Assembly: GCA_040752215.1 (NCBI GenBank) | Contig: JBFMEX010000026.1 | Location: 112,383 to 176,382 of the forward strand | DNA length: 64,000 nucleotides | Source: JBFMEX01 sp040752215 | GTDB taxonomy: Bacteria; Pseudomonadota; Alphaproteobacteria; Rhizobiales; Hyphomicrobiaceae | Reading direction: 5' to 3' | Shown here: positions 25,069 through 33,595 of the stretch, piece by piece | How the letters are laid out: every line of letters begins with the position of its first letter | How positions within the stretch are numbered: position 1 is the stretch's first letter | The notes under the pieces: model-generated | Seen by the model: the letters and a program-made list of their open reading frames with translations, nothing else | The model's database searches: none | Told to the model about the DNA's origin: nothing | Translations under genes and position numbers: made by a program

Positions 25069-25962
25069 ATGCCCACGGATCTCACGTATTTCGGCGACCC
25101 GCTGATCTGGTTCGATGGCCAGGTCATGCCGTCGGACAAGGCGACCATCCACGTCCTCACGCACGGCCTGCACTACGGCTCCTGTGTGTTCGAGGGCGAG
25201 CGCGCTTACGACGGGCAGGTGTTCAAGTCGCGCACCCACACCGAGCGGCTGCATCGCTCCGCGGGCATCCTCGATTTCGAGCTGCCCTACACCGTCGACC
25301 AGCTGGAGGCGGCGAAGGCCGAGATCCTCGAGCGCAACGGCGGCGGCAACAAGTACGTCCGCGCGGTCGCCTGGCGCGGGGGCGAGCGGATGATGGCGGT
25401 GTCCGCCCAGCAGAACCCGATCCATGTCGCCATCGCCACCTGGACTTGGCCGTCGATGTTCGATCCCGCCGAGCGCATGCGCGGCATCAGGCTCGACATC
25501 GCCGAATACCGCCGCCCCGATCCGGCCTGCGCGCCGGCGCACGCCAAGGCGGCCGGCCTCTACATGATCTGCACACTGTCCAAGCACAAGGCCGAGCGCA
25601 AGGGCTTTGCCGACGCCCTCATGTTCGACTGGCAGGGCCGCGTCGCCGAGTGCACCGGGGCCAACGTGTTCTTCGTCGCCGACGGCAAGATCCACACCCC
25701 GATTGCCGATTGCTTCCTGTCCGGCATCACCCGCGCCACCGTGATCGAGCTGGCCGGGAAGCGCGGCTTCGAGGTCATCGAGCGGCGCATCATGCCGGAC
25801 GAGCTCGGCTCGTTCTCGGAGTGCTTCATCACCGGCTCTGCCGCCGAGGTGACGCCGGTGCGCGAGATCGCCGGCACCAACTACCAGCCGGGCCGGATCT
25901 CCGAGACGCTGCTCACCGACTACATGGCCGCCGTGCGCCCGGCCCGCGCGGCCGCCGAGTAG
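25069..25962 (+). CDS. ilvE: Branched-chain amino acid aminotransferase
   Basis: A 297-residue class IV PLP aminotransferase that makes and breaks leucine, isoleucine and valine using glutamate/2-oxoglutarate. The family landmarks are HGLHYGSCVFEGERAY near residue 30, the PLP lysine in AHAKAAGLYM (about K160), VAECTGANVFF and TPIADCFLSGITRATV near residue 205, and the C-terminal GSAAEVTPV. A GTG at 25063 is a possible alternative start two codons upstream; a purine-rich GAGGACAAGG precedes both. It is monocistronic and divergent from the MarR-led operon. Confidence 0.93.
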   Translation: MPTDLTYFGDPLIWFDGQVMPSDKATIHVLTHGLHYGSCVFEGERAYDGQVFKSRTHTERLHRSAGILDFELPYTVDQLEAAKAEILERNGGGNKYVRAVAWRGGERMMAVSAQQNPIHVAIATWTWPSMFDPAERMRGIRLDIAEYRRPDPACAPAHAKAAGLYMICTLSKHKAERKGFADALMFDWQGRVAECTGANVFFVADGKIHTPIADCFLSGITRATVIELAGKRGFEVIERRIMPDELGSFSECFITGSAAEVTPVREIAGTNYQPGRISETLLTDYMAAVRPARAAAE

Positions 25963-26115
25963 GCCGGATCAATCGAGCACGGACGGCCTGATGGCGGGCG
26001 TTGCGCGCCGGGCACAGCCCCGGGGCGTCCGTTTGCCAAGCGCGCCGCCGATGATTGTCAAAAGAACCCGAGCAGCCGAGTGTGGTCGCCTGTCAAACGC
26101 GTCGGGAGGCGGATC

Positions 26116-26379
26116 ATGCGGTCGCTTGCGTTGTCGGCATCGGTCGTCGCGGCCTTGCTGGTGTTCACTCCGCTCGGAGCCTCCGCCCAGCAGGGCGCTG
26201 TAGCCGACGGCGGGCGCGATTGCCAGACCGTGCGCGTGTGCAAGTTCCACAAGGGCGGCTCGTACCGCGGTTGCATCTCGGCCTACACGTGCCGCACGTG
26301 CCAGCTGGTGCGGGCGAGCTGCCGCGTCGGCGACCGCCGCCGCAACTGCCACGAGCTGCGCTGTGGCTGGGGTGCGTGA
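26116..26379 (+). CDS. Small secreted eight-cysteine protein
   Basis: An 87-residue protein with a strong signal peptide (MRSLALSASVVAALLVF..., cleavage after ASA-Q near residue 25). The mature chain of about 62 residues contains eight cysteines (DCQ, RVCKF, RGCIS, YTCRTCQL, ASCR, NCHE, RCGW), enough for four disulfides, and is very basic. A site GGGAGGCGGATC lies before the ATG. I do not recognise a family; a disulfide-rich periplasmic or exported miniprotein is the inference. Confidence 0.65.
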   Translation: MRSLALSASVVAALLVFTPLGASAQQGAVADGGRDCQTVRVCKFHKGGSYRGCISAYTCRTCQLVRASCRVGDRRRNCHELRCGWGA

Positions 26380-26421
26380 GGGAAAGATCGGGAGGGGCGC
26401 GGCCGACCGGCTTGCCCGCGT

Positions 26422-26670
26422 TCAGCTGCGGGCGGTGACGGCGGCTCCGACAACGGCCAGGAACAGGCCAATGCCCAGTCCGCACATCGCCAGCGCGTAG
26501 AACGGAATGTCGGCGCCGATCAGCCACCCGCCGGCGGCGATCAGGCCCATCCAGATCAGAGCCGGCACGAGGGAAATGACGAGGATGCCGATGGTGCGAT
26601 CGGACAGCACTGACGTGCGCGCGCCGGCCGCTCGGATCACGCCGCTCGTTGCCGGGGAGGCGGTGGTCAT
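26422..26670 (-). CDS. Small two-helix membrane protein
   Basis: An 82-residue protein with two hydrophobic segments (about residues 27-47 and 53-77) after a Thr/Ala-rich start. GAGAGGACG precedes the ATG at 26670; the frame reaches 26700 without a better start. The family is not recognised. It is convergent with the eight-cysteine protein. Confidence 0.55.
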   Translation of the reverse strand: MTTASPATSGVIRAAGARTSVLSDRTIGILVISLVPALIWMGLIAAGGWLIGADIPFYALAMCGLGIGLFLAVVGAAVTARS

Positions 26671-26929
26671 CGTCCTCTCGCTCCGTCGCGCTTCGGCCAA
26701 ATCGGCCGGCTCACCTCGTCAGTCTTGGCCCAAGACGCTAATGAAAGCCTGACATGGATCACATCCGACAACTTGCGATGGATCAACATCTCCTTCGATT
26801 TTTCAACTGCTCAGGATCTGATGTGTTGCGCGAGGATTGCAGTTTGCAGTGCGGCAATAGCGATGCTGCATCGCATTATTCCTGGATCGAGCACTGTGGT
26901 GAGCGCCGCGCGGCGAGGTCGACGGCACG

Positions 26930-28555
26930 ATGACAGACGCCCGCACTCGGGATGTGGTCGTCATCGGCGGAGGCCATAACGGGCTGGTCGCTGCCGCCTA
27001 CCTCGCGCGGGCCGGTCTCGACGTCACGGTGCTGGAGAGGAACGCCGTCGTCGGCGGTGCCGCGGTGAGCGAGGAGTTCCTGCCCGGCTTCCGTAACTCG
27101 GTCGCCGCCTACACGGTCAGCCTGCTCAACCCCAAGGTGGTGGCCGATCTGGAGCTTGTCCGCCACGGGCTCAGGATCGTCGAGCGGCCGGCAGCCAACT
27201 TCTGGCCGCTCGACGCCGGGCGCAGCCTGCTGATGCCCTATGGCCTTGCCGCGCGCCAGCAGGCGATCGCAGCGTTCTCAGCGCGCGATGCGGCGCGGCT
27301 GCCGGCCTACGATGCGGCGCTCGAGCGGGCGGCAGGCGTGCTCCGAAAATTGGTGCTGATGACACCGCCGAATGCGGGCGGTGGGCTGGCCGAGCTGATC
27401 CGCGGGGCCTGGGCCGGCCGGCACCTCTGGCGCCTGTCGCTCGACGACGAGCGGCTGCTGGCCGATCTGTTCACGCGCAGCGCAGCGGAGTTCCTGGACC
27501 AGTGGTTCGAGAGCGACGTGGTCAAGGCCGCATTCGCCTTCGACGGCATCGTCGGCGCCTATGCCGCGCCCTCAACTCCGGGCACCGCCTACGTGCTGCT
27601 GCACCATTGCTTCGGCGAGGTCAACGGCAAGCCGGGCGTTTGGGGCCACGCAATCGGCGGTATGGGCGCCATCAGCGCGGCGATTGCGGCTGCCGCGGTC
27701 GCGGCGGGGGCGGAAATCCGCACCGGAGCGGAGGTGACGTGCGTGCTCACCGACAGGAGGCGCGCGGTCGGCGTGGAGCTGGCCAGCGGCGAGACGATCC
27801 GCGCACGAGCCGTGGCGGCCAACGTGGCACCCAAGCTGCTGTTCTCCAGGCTGGTCGATCCGGCGGCGATCGGCGTGGACCTGGCGGCACGCTTTGCCGC
27901 GATGACGACGGGCTCCGGAACCTTCCGCATGAACGTCGCCCTATCGGAGCTTCCCGATTTCACCTGCCGGCCGGGGCGCGAGCCGGGGCTGCACCACGGC
28001 TCGGGCATCATCATCGGGCCGTCGATGGCCTACCTCGAGGCGGCCTATCTCGACGCCCGGCGTGAAGGCTGGTCGCGCGAGCCGGTGATCGAGATGCTGA
28101 TCCCGACGACCGTCGACGACACGCTGGCACCAGCGGGAAAGCATGTTGCCAGCCTGTTCGTGCAGCACGTCGCGCCCCACCTGCCGGGCGACCGCAGCTG
28201 GGCCGACCCGGCCGAGAAAGAGGCGTTCGCCGATCTGGTGATAGCCACCGTCACCCGTCACGCGCCGAACTTCGCCGCGAGCGTGCTCGGCCGCCAAGTG
28301 CTCTCCCCCCTCGACCTGGAGCGCCGCTTCGGCCTGCCGGACGGCGACATCTTCCATGGCCAGCTCGGCCTGTCGCAGCTGTTCTCGATGCGCCCGCTGC
28401 TCGGCTACGCGAATTACCGGATGCCGCTGCCGGGCCTCTACCTCTGCGGGTCGGGGGCCCACCCCGCGGGCGGGGTGACCGGGGTGCCCGGCCACAATGC
28501 GGCGCGCGAGATCATTTCCGATCTTCGAGGGCGCCGCGGCCCGGGTCGCCATTGA
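26930..28555 (+). CDS. FAD-dependent oxidoreductase, PYROXD2/phytoene-desaturase-like
   Basis: A 541-residue flavoprotein. The N-terminal dinucleotide fold VVVIGGGHNGLVAAAYLARAG (about residues 9-29) continues with VLERNAVVGGAA, the DGxGGxxxx-like FAD motif of the CrtI/NAD(P)-FAD-binding family. YTVSLLNPKVVADL and a C-terminal GLYLCGSGAHPAGGVTGVPG complete the pattern typical of the PYROXD2 subgroup. These are soluble or membrane-associated oxidases/desaturases of unknown substrate. No carotenoid genes are nearby, so a carotenoid role is unlikely. The 259-base gap in front has A+T-rich sequence that may hold the promoter. Confidence 0.88.
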   Translation: MTDARTRDVVVIGGGHNGLVAAAYLARAGLDVTVLERNAVVGGAAVSEEFLPGFRNSVAAYTVSLLNPKVVADLELVRHGLRIVERPAANFWPLDAGRSLLMPYGLAARQQAIAAFSARDAARLPAYDAALERAAGVLRKLVLMTPPNAGGGLAELIRGAWAGRHLWRLSLDDERLLADLFTRSAAEFLDQWFESDVVKAAFAFDGIVGAYAAPSTPGTAYVLLHHCFGEVNGKPGVWGHAIGGMGAISAAIAAAAVAAGAEIRTGAEVTCVLTDRRRAVGVELASGETIRARAVAANVAPKLLFSRLVDPAAIGVDLAARFAAMTTGSGTFRMNVALSELPDFTCRPGREPGLHHGSGIIIGPSMAYLEAAYLDARREGWSREPVIEMLIPTTVDDTLAPAGKHVASLFVQHVAPHLPGDRSWADPAEKEAFADLVIATVTRHAPNFAASVLGRQVLSPLDLERRFGLPDGDIFHGQLGLSQLFSMRPLLGYANYRMPLPGLYLCGSGAHPAGGVTGVPGHNAAREIISDLRGRRGPGRH

Positions 28556-28700
28556 CGTGGGCCCGTGAACCTCCTTGATAATAGGACTTGCGCGCTCGGG
28601 ATTGCGGCCAAAGGCGGCAGTGACCGCGGCGCGGCGGACCCGTAGACACCGCACGGCGGGACCGCGGATGGTCGCCTTTTGACTGGTCGGGAGATGTGAC

Positions 28701-29225
28701 GTGACGCTGATGCACAAGCCCGGCCTCAAGCGCGCGGCGATGAGCCCAGAGAGTTACCGCGCGCTGATGCGCCACCAGGCCGGCGCGGTGACGGTGATCG
28801 CCGCCGGCGAGCCGGGGCGCCGTGCCGGGCTGACCGCGACCGCCGTCTCGTCTCTCTCCGATAGCCCGCCGACGATCCTCGTCTGCATCCACAAGAGTAG
28901 CGGGGCGCACGCCGTGATCACCGAGGCCAAGGCGTTCAGCGTCAACATCCTGGCCAGCGACCAGCAGCTGATCGCCGAGCGCTTCGCCGGCAAGCAGGGC
29001 GTCTCTGGCGAGCAGCGCTTCGCGGGTGCCCCGTGGGGGCGCTTCGGCACCGGCGCACCGGTGTTGCAGGGGGCGCTCGCCAGCCTCGACTGCCTGCTGC
29101 ACGAGCAGCACGCGTTCACCACCCACTCGATCTTCGTCGGCCGTGTGGTCGGCGGCGCAGTCCGGGCCGAGGGCGAGCCGCTGCTCTATTTCCGCGGCGA
29201 CTACTGGGATCTCGAGAGCCGGTAG
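28701..29225 (+). CDS. Flavin reductase family protein
   Basis: A 174-residue protein of the flavin-reductase-like, FMN-binding split-barrel family. MSPESYRALMRHQAGAVTVI is followed by GLTATAVSSLSDSPPTILVCI and a mid-chain FSVNILASDQQLIAERFAG, the classical order. Such proteins supply reduced FMN/FAD to a monooxygenase. None is adjacent, but the flavoprotein 145 bases upstream is a possible neighbour in function. GTG at 28701 is chosen because CGGGAG sits six bases before it; an ATG lies three codons in. Confidence 0.85.
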   Translation: MTLMHKPGLKRAAMSPESYRALMRHQAGAVTVIAAGEPGRRAGLTATAVSSLSDSPPTILVCIHKSSGAHAVITEAKAFSVNILASDQQLIAERFAGKQGVSGEQRFAGAPWGRFGTGAPVLQGALASLDCLLHEQHAFTTHSIFVGRVVGGAVRAEGEPLLYFRGDYWDLESR

Positions 29226-29319
29226 CAGCCTGGATCGGAGGCCTGATACGGTGGCGATGGTCGGCGAGTGTCCGCCGAGCCATTTCATGTGCACCGATTC
29301 CGCGAGGCCGCGCCGCCCA

Positions 29320-29754
29320 ATGCCCGACGACAAGCTCATCGTCTCCGCCACGATTTCGATCGACGAGCGCGACCTTGTCGAGCGCTTCGTTCGCGCCTCG
29401 GGGCCCGGTGGGCAGAACGTCAACAAGGTTGCGACCGCGGTCGAGCTGCGCTTCGACGCGGCTCGCGCACCGGCGCTGAGCCCGGCAGTGCGCGCCCGGC
29501 TTGCCCGCGTCGCCGGCCGGCGGATGACGGAGGAGGGCGTGATCGTGATCCGCGCCGAACGCTTCCGCACCCAGGAGCAGAACCGCGCCGACGCCCGCTC
29601 CCGTCTCGTCGCGCTGATCCGCGAGTCGCTCGTCACGCCGAAACCGCGCATCGCCACCAAGCCCTCGCGCGGCGCGAAAGAGCGGCGCCTGGAGGACAAG
29701 GGCCGGCGCTCCTCGATCAAGCGACTGCGCCAGGCCAAGCCGGATCTCGGCTGA
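29320..29754 (+). CDS. arfB: Alternative ribosome-rescue factor ArfB (peptidyl-tRNA hydrolase)
   Basis: A 144-residue RF-1-domain protein. The GGQ motif (GPGGQNVNKVATAVELRFD, GGQ at 30-32) hydrolyses peptidyl-tRNA on stalled ribosomes, and a basic C-terminal tail (RGAKERRLEDKGRRSSIKRL) enters the mRNA channel. That tail and the absence of codon-recognition domains separate ArfB from release factors 1 and 2. The frame opens far upstream, but MPDDKLIVSATISIDERD is the typical beginning. It lies 21 bases before the isomerase-like gene. Confidence 0.93.
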   Translation: MPDDKLIVSATISIDERDLVERFVRASGPGGQNVNKVATAVELRFDAARAPALSPAVRARLARVAGRRMTEEGVIVIRAERFRTQEQNRADARSRLVALIRESLVTPKPRIATKPSRGAKERRLEDKGRRSSIKRLRQAKPDLG

Positions 29755-29775
29755 GCGAGGGGAGCTGAGAGTGCG

Positions 29776-30552
29776 ATGCCGCGGCTCTGCGCCAACGTCA
29801 CGTTGCTGTTCACGGAGCACGATTTTCTCGATCGCTTCGCCGCCGCGGCCGACGCCGGTTTCGAGGGCGTCGAGCTGCTGTTTCCATATGCGTGGCCGGC
29901 GCGCGAGCTCCGGGCCCGGCTCGCCGACGCCGGTCTCGAGCTCGTGCTGTTCAATCTCCGGCCGGGAGACTGGGAGCAGGGAGATCGCGGTCTCGCCGCG
30001 CTGCCCGATCACAGAGCCGCGTTCCGCGCCGCGCTCGACGAGGCGCTCGGGCTTGCCGAGGTGCTGGGCTGCCGACGGCTGCACGTCATGGCGGGGCTGA
30101 CGCATCAGGGGGCGGATCGCGCGACCTATGTCGACAATCTCGCCGTCGCAGCGGAGGCGGCTGCCCCGCTCGGCATCGACGTCTTGATCGAGCCGATCAA
30201 TACCTTCGACATGCCGGGCTACTTCCTGACCCGCACCGCGGACGCGATCGAGATCATCCGTGAGGTTGCGGCTCCAAACCTCGGCCTGCAGCTCGATCTC
30301 TACCATCGCCAGCGCATGGAGGGCCGTGTGCCGGAGGCGATCCAGATGGCGCGGCCGTACACCCGCCACTACCAGATCGCTGCTCCGCGCGACCGCGGCG
30401 AGCCCGAGGAGGGCGGCGAGCTAGACCTTCGGGCGGCGTTCGCCGACATCGATGCCGGCGGCTACGCCGGCTGGATCGGCTGCGAGTACCGCCCGCGCGG
30501 TGACACGCGCGCCGGGCTCGAGTGGTTCCGCCGGCTCGGGTTGTCGCTCTGA
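29776..30552 (+). CDS. Hydroxypyruvate isomerase-like TIM-barrel protein
   Basis: A 258-residue sugar-isomerase-fold protein (AP endonuclease 2 superfamily). The Hyi pattern is seen: an N-terminal ANVTLLFTEHDFLDRFAAAA, FEGVELLFPY, the metal-ligand Glu in VLIEPINTFDMPGYFL, LQLDLYHRQRMEG with Asp and His ligands, HYQIA, and WIGCEYRPRGDTRAGL. Hydroxypyruvate isomerase links tartronate semialdehyde and hydroxypyruvate in glyoxylate metabolism. No gcl or glxR is nearby, so the exact substrate is not certain. It follows arfB closely in the same direction. Confidence 0.85.
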   Translation: MPRLCANVTLLFTEHDFLDRFAAAADAGFEGVELLFPYAWPARELRARLADAGLELVLFNLRPGDWEQGDRGLAALPDHRAAFRAALDEALGLAEVLGCRRLHVMAGLTHQGADRATYVDNLAVAAEAAAPLGIDVLIEPINTFDMPGYFLTRTADAIEIIREVAAPNLGLQLDLYHRQRMEGRVPEAIQMARPYTRHYQIAAPRDRGEPEEGGELDLRAAFADIDAGGYAGWIGCEYRPRGDTRAGLEWFRRLGLSL

Positions 30553-30691
30553 TCCTGCGCGTGGCGGCGATTGCGCCGTGGAACGATCGAGCAGCGTAGC
30601 CGACGCGAGGTGGTCTGGTGGCTTGCGCACATCGACGCCGGGTTGCGATCTTGCTGCCTGCGCCCTATGTCCAGGCCAGCGGAGCGGACCA

Positions 30692-31510
30692 ATGGGCTTG
30701 ACTCGAAGCGAAATTGCAGTGGTGCTGGTCGCGCATGGCGAGCGCGGCGGCGATTTCTCCAACGGCGCGCTGCATGCCCATGCCGAGGCGGTGCGCGTGA
30801 CCGGGGGCTTCGCTGCGGTCGCCTCCGGCGTGCTCAACGGCACGCCAGCCTTCGAGGACGCGCTCGCTCTCGCTGCAGCCTCCGCGGCCCGCCGCATCCT
30901 CGTCTATCCGTTCTTCATGGCGGACGGCTACTTCACAAACCGGGTCGTGCCGAAGCGAATCGCCGACGCGGGGCTCACCGAGCGTTGCCGCGTGCTGACG
31001 CCACTCGGCCTCGATCCCGGATTGCCGCAGCTGCTCTTGGCCGAAGCGCTGGCGACGGCAGCGCGCGCGGGCCTCGATCCGGCGGCAAGTCGTCTGCTCG
31101 TGGTCGGGCATGGCTCGAAGGGTCCCCGCGCATCGATCCGGGCCACCGAGGAGGTGGCGGCACTGGTCGCCGGCGAGCAGCGTTTCCAGTCGGTCGCGAC
31201 GGCGTTCCTGGAGGAGCCGCCCTTCCTCGACGACATGCTGGTCGGGCGGCGCCCGCCGACCGTCGTCGTGGGGTTTTTCTCGGGCGACGGTCTGCATGCC
31301 TCCGAGGATGTGCCGGAGGCCATCGCCGCCATGGCGAGCGACGCGGTCTACACCGGCGCCATCGGCAGCAAGCCGGGCGTGGACGGGCTCATCGTCGCGG
31401 CGGTGCTGGTGGCGGCCGCGCATGATGCGGTAGCGCTTCGAGGCGGCGGGGGAGAGTCCGCAATGCCACAGGAGGCATCAGAAATCCATCCACAGCCTAC
31501 GGCGCGATAG
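30692..31510 (+). CDS. CbiX-like sirohydrochlorin chelatase family protein
   Basis: A 272-residue protein with two copies of the chelatase fold. Each has the metal-binding His motif: VVLVAHGERGG (H15) and LLVVGHGSKGP (H140). The family includes CbiX and SirB enzymes that insert cobalt or iron into sirohydrochlorin for B12 or sirohaem. The B12-dependent mutase in this window gives a possible use, but that is only a suggestion. The start lies after a GGAGCGG; upstream in-frame ATGs extend into sequence with no coding character. The Ser/Pro/His tail is not conserved. Confidence 0.75.
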   Translation: MGLTRSEIAVVLVAHGERGGDFSNGALHAHAEAVRVTGGFAAVASGVLNGTPAFEDALALAAASAARRILVYPFFMADGYFTNRVVPKRIADAGLTERCRVLTPLGLDPGLPQLLLAEALATAARAGLDPAASRLLVVGHGSKGPRASIRATEEVAALVAGEQRFQSVATAFLEEPPFLDDMLVGRRPPTVVVGFFSGDGLHASEDVPEAIAAMASDAVYTGAIGSKPGVDGLIVAAVLVAAAHDAVALRGGGGESAMPQEASEIHPQPTAR

Positions 31511-31607
31511 AGATTCATGTCGTTCCGCGCTCCCGAATCGCATTAGCCCCTGAGGGTCCACCGCATCATTGCGCGGCGGAGTGGGGCGGTCTGGGGGAGC
31601 TGTTGCG

Positions 31608-33080
31608 GTGCCGGCACGATCGCAAGACGCGGCGAGACGTTTGAGTTGTCTGACGGCTAGAGCGTCGCTGGTCGCTTTGGTCGCGGCAGCGACTCTCGGG
31701 CTCGGGGGTGTGAACGCGGCGGCCGAATCGCTACGTGAGGCGATGGCCTCCGCCTACAAGTACAATCCGAGGCTCGACGCAGAGCGGGCGCGATTGCGCG
31801 CGACCGACGAGGAGGTGCCACGCGCCATGTCGGGCTATCGCCCGCGCATCTTCGGCGAGGCCGACGTCAACTTTCAGAACACCAACACCCGTCCCGACAC
31901 GGCGACCGAGGGGCGGCTCTATCCCAAGGGCTATGCACTGAGCCTGCAGCAGAACCTGTTCAACGGATTCCAGACGACCAATGCCGTGCGCGAGGCGGAG
32001 GCGGGAGTTCGCGCCGGTCGCGAGGCCTTGCGCGACACCGAGCGCTCCGTTTTGCTGGAAGCGGTTACCGCCTACGTCGACGTCGTCCGCGATGCCGCGG
32101 TGGTCAAGCTGCAAGAGAACAACGTCCAGGTGCTGTCGCGCGAGCTCAAAGCGACCCAGGACCGTTTCGATCTCGGCGAGGTGACCAAGACCGATCTCGC
32201 CCAGGCTCAGGCACGTCGTGCGGGCGCTGTGTCGCAGCTCGATCTCGCGCGCGCCAATCTGAAGACCAGCCGTGCCATCTACGAGCGCATCATCGGCCAT
32301 CCGCCGAGCAACGTCGTCGATCCTGGCGCGCCGGAGAAGCTGCTGCCGAAGACCATCGAGGCCGCGTTGTCCATCGGCGAGAACGAGAACGCGCTGATCG
32401 TCGGCGCGCTCTATCGCGAGCAGTCCTCCCGTCACACCGTCGATCGAATCCGCGGCGAGCTGCTGCCCGAGGTCAACCTCGAGGCATCCTATTCCGACCG
32501 CTTCGATACTGCGCGCGCCATCGACGAGGTCGAGTCGACGCAGGTGACGGGTCGCTTGACGGTACCGATCTATCAGGGCGGCGAGGTCTCCGCGCGCGTG
32601 CGCCAGGCCAAGCACGTGCACGTCAGCCGGCTGCAGGAGATCGAGCAGGTCAGGACCGAGGTGCGCCAGGCGGTCGTCGCCTCGTGGTCGCAGCTGCAGG
32701 CGGCGCGCGCGCAGGTGCTGTCCGATCAGACGCAGGTCGAAGCCAACCGCTCCGCGCTCGAGGGTGTGCGTGAGGAGGAGAAGGTCGGCCAGCGCACGTT
32801 GCTCGACGTGTTGAACGCCGAGCAGGAGTACTTGAACGCGCAAGTGCAGCTGGTGACGACGAAGCGCAATCTCGTCGTCGCCGCCTACTCGCTGCTGTCG
32901 GCGATCGGTCGTCTCGAGATGCCGACCGTCGGCGCGGTCGCCAACGTCTACGATGCCGAGGCGCACTATCACGAGGTGCGCCGCAAGTGGTGGGGCCTTT
33001 CCATCACCCATGGCGATGGTCGTCACGAGTTCCTCGATCTGTGGGACCGCGACCGCGACCAGCCCGCGCCGATGAAGTAG
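31608..33080 (+). CDS. TolC family type I secretion outer-membrane channel
   Basis: A 490-residue outer-membrane efflux protein with a signal peptide (SLVALVAAATLGLGG, cleavage after NAAA). The beginning of the mature chain, SLREAMASAYKYNPRLDAERARL, and two OEP repeats follow. The second repeat has the tell-tale LNAEQEYLNAQVQLVTTKRN and VAAYSLLSAIGRL endings. TolC proteins form the trimeric channel through the outer membrane. The chosen GTG has GGGGGAG eight bases upstream; a TTG at 31569 is less likely. It precedes the giant repeat protein by 515 bases and belongs to the same locus as the ABC exporter and adaptor. Confidence 0.9.
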   Translation: MPARSQDAARRLSCLTARASLVALVAAATLGLGGVNAAAESLREAMASAYKYNPRLDAERARLRATDEEVPRAMSGYRPRIFGEADVNFQNTNTRPDTATEGRLYPKGYALSLQQNLFNGFQTTNAVREAEAGVRAGREALRDTERSVLLEAVTAYVDVVRDAAVVKLQENNVQVLSRELKATQDRFDLGEVTKTDLAQAQARRAGAVSQLDLARANLKTSRAIYERIIGHPPSNVVDPGAPEKLLPKTIEAALSIGENENALIVGALYREQSSRHTVDRIRGELLPEVNLEASYSDRFDTARAIDEVESTQVTGRLTVPIYQGGEVSARVRQAKHVHVSRLQEIEQVRTEVRQAVVASWSQLQAARAQVLSDQTQVEANRSALEGVREEEKVGQRTLLDVLNAEQEYLNAQVQLVTTKRNLVVAAYSLLSAIGRLEMPTVGAVANVYDAEAHYHEVRRKWWGLSITHGDGRHEFLDLWDRDRDQPAPMK

Positions 33081-33595
33081 GGACGGCGCTGCCGGCAACT
33101 CGTCGTTCGCACAAGGTTCATCCGTCGGCGGCAATTGTGCGCCCGGCGTATTTCTCAACCAATTTTCCCGAAATCCGACTTTTGCAAAGAAACCGTTAAT
33201 CGTTACCAAATCTCTAATGCTCGGCTGACAAGCAAATCCCCGCGCCCTTACTTTGGCATCGCTTCGCGAGAAGCGTATTGAGCCAACGACAGAAATGCGG
33301 GGACGGGGCATCCACCCGATTCTCGACCACGACGTGACCTCGGCGCCAGCAGGCGTTTGAATCCTGTCGCTAGAACAGCGACTTGGGATGTGGCCCCGCT
33401 TGCGCGGCGGCCGCCGCCTCTTGGTTGCGGAACAAGGAGGAAAGGGTTGCCGATCTCCTCTTGCAGATGACGAGACGAAGCCGATTTCCCTCCGGCCGGC
33501 GGGGAAGCGGGAAATGCCGATTGCAGCAATGACGAAGTGCAACGCGTGAGAGGGCCGTGAGCGGCCGAGGCGCACAGAATCGAAGGATCCCGGTT
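33081..33595. other. Regulatory gap before the giant repeat protein
   Basis: This 515-base region has no gene. Around 33160-33240 it is noticeably A+T-richer than the surroundings (CGTTAATCGTTACCAAAT and neighbours), which is where a promoter for the large cargo gene would be expected. A TTGCAA at 33182-33187 has no good -10 at the normal distance. A ribosome site (GAAGGATCCCGGTT) precedes the ATG at 33596. No T-tailed hairpin was found after tolC. Confidence 0.35.
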
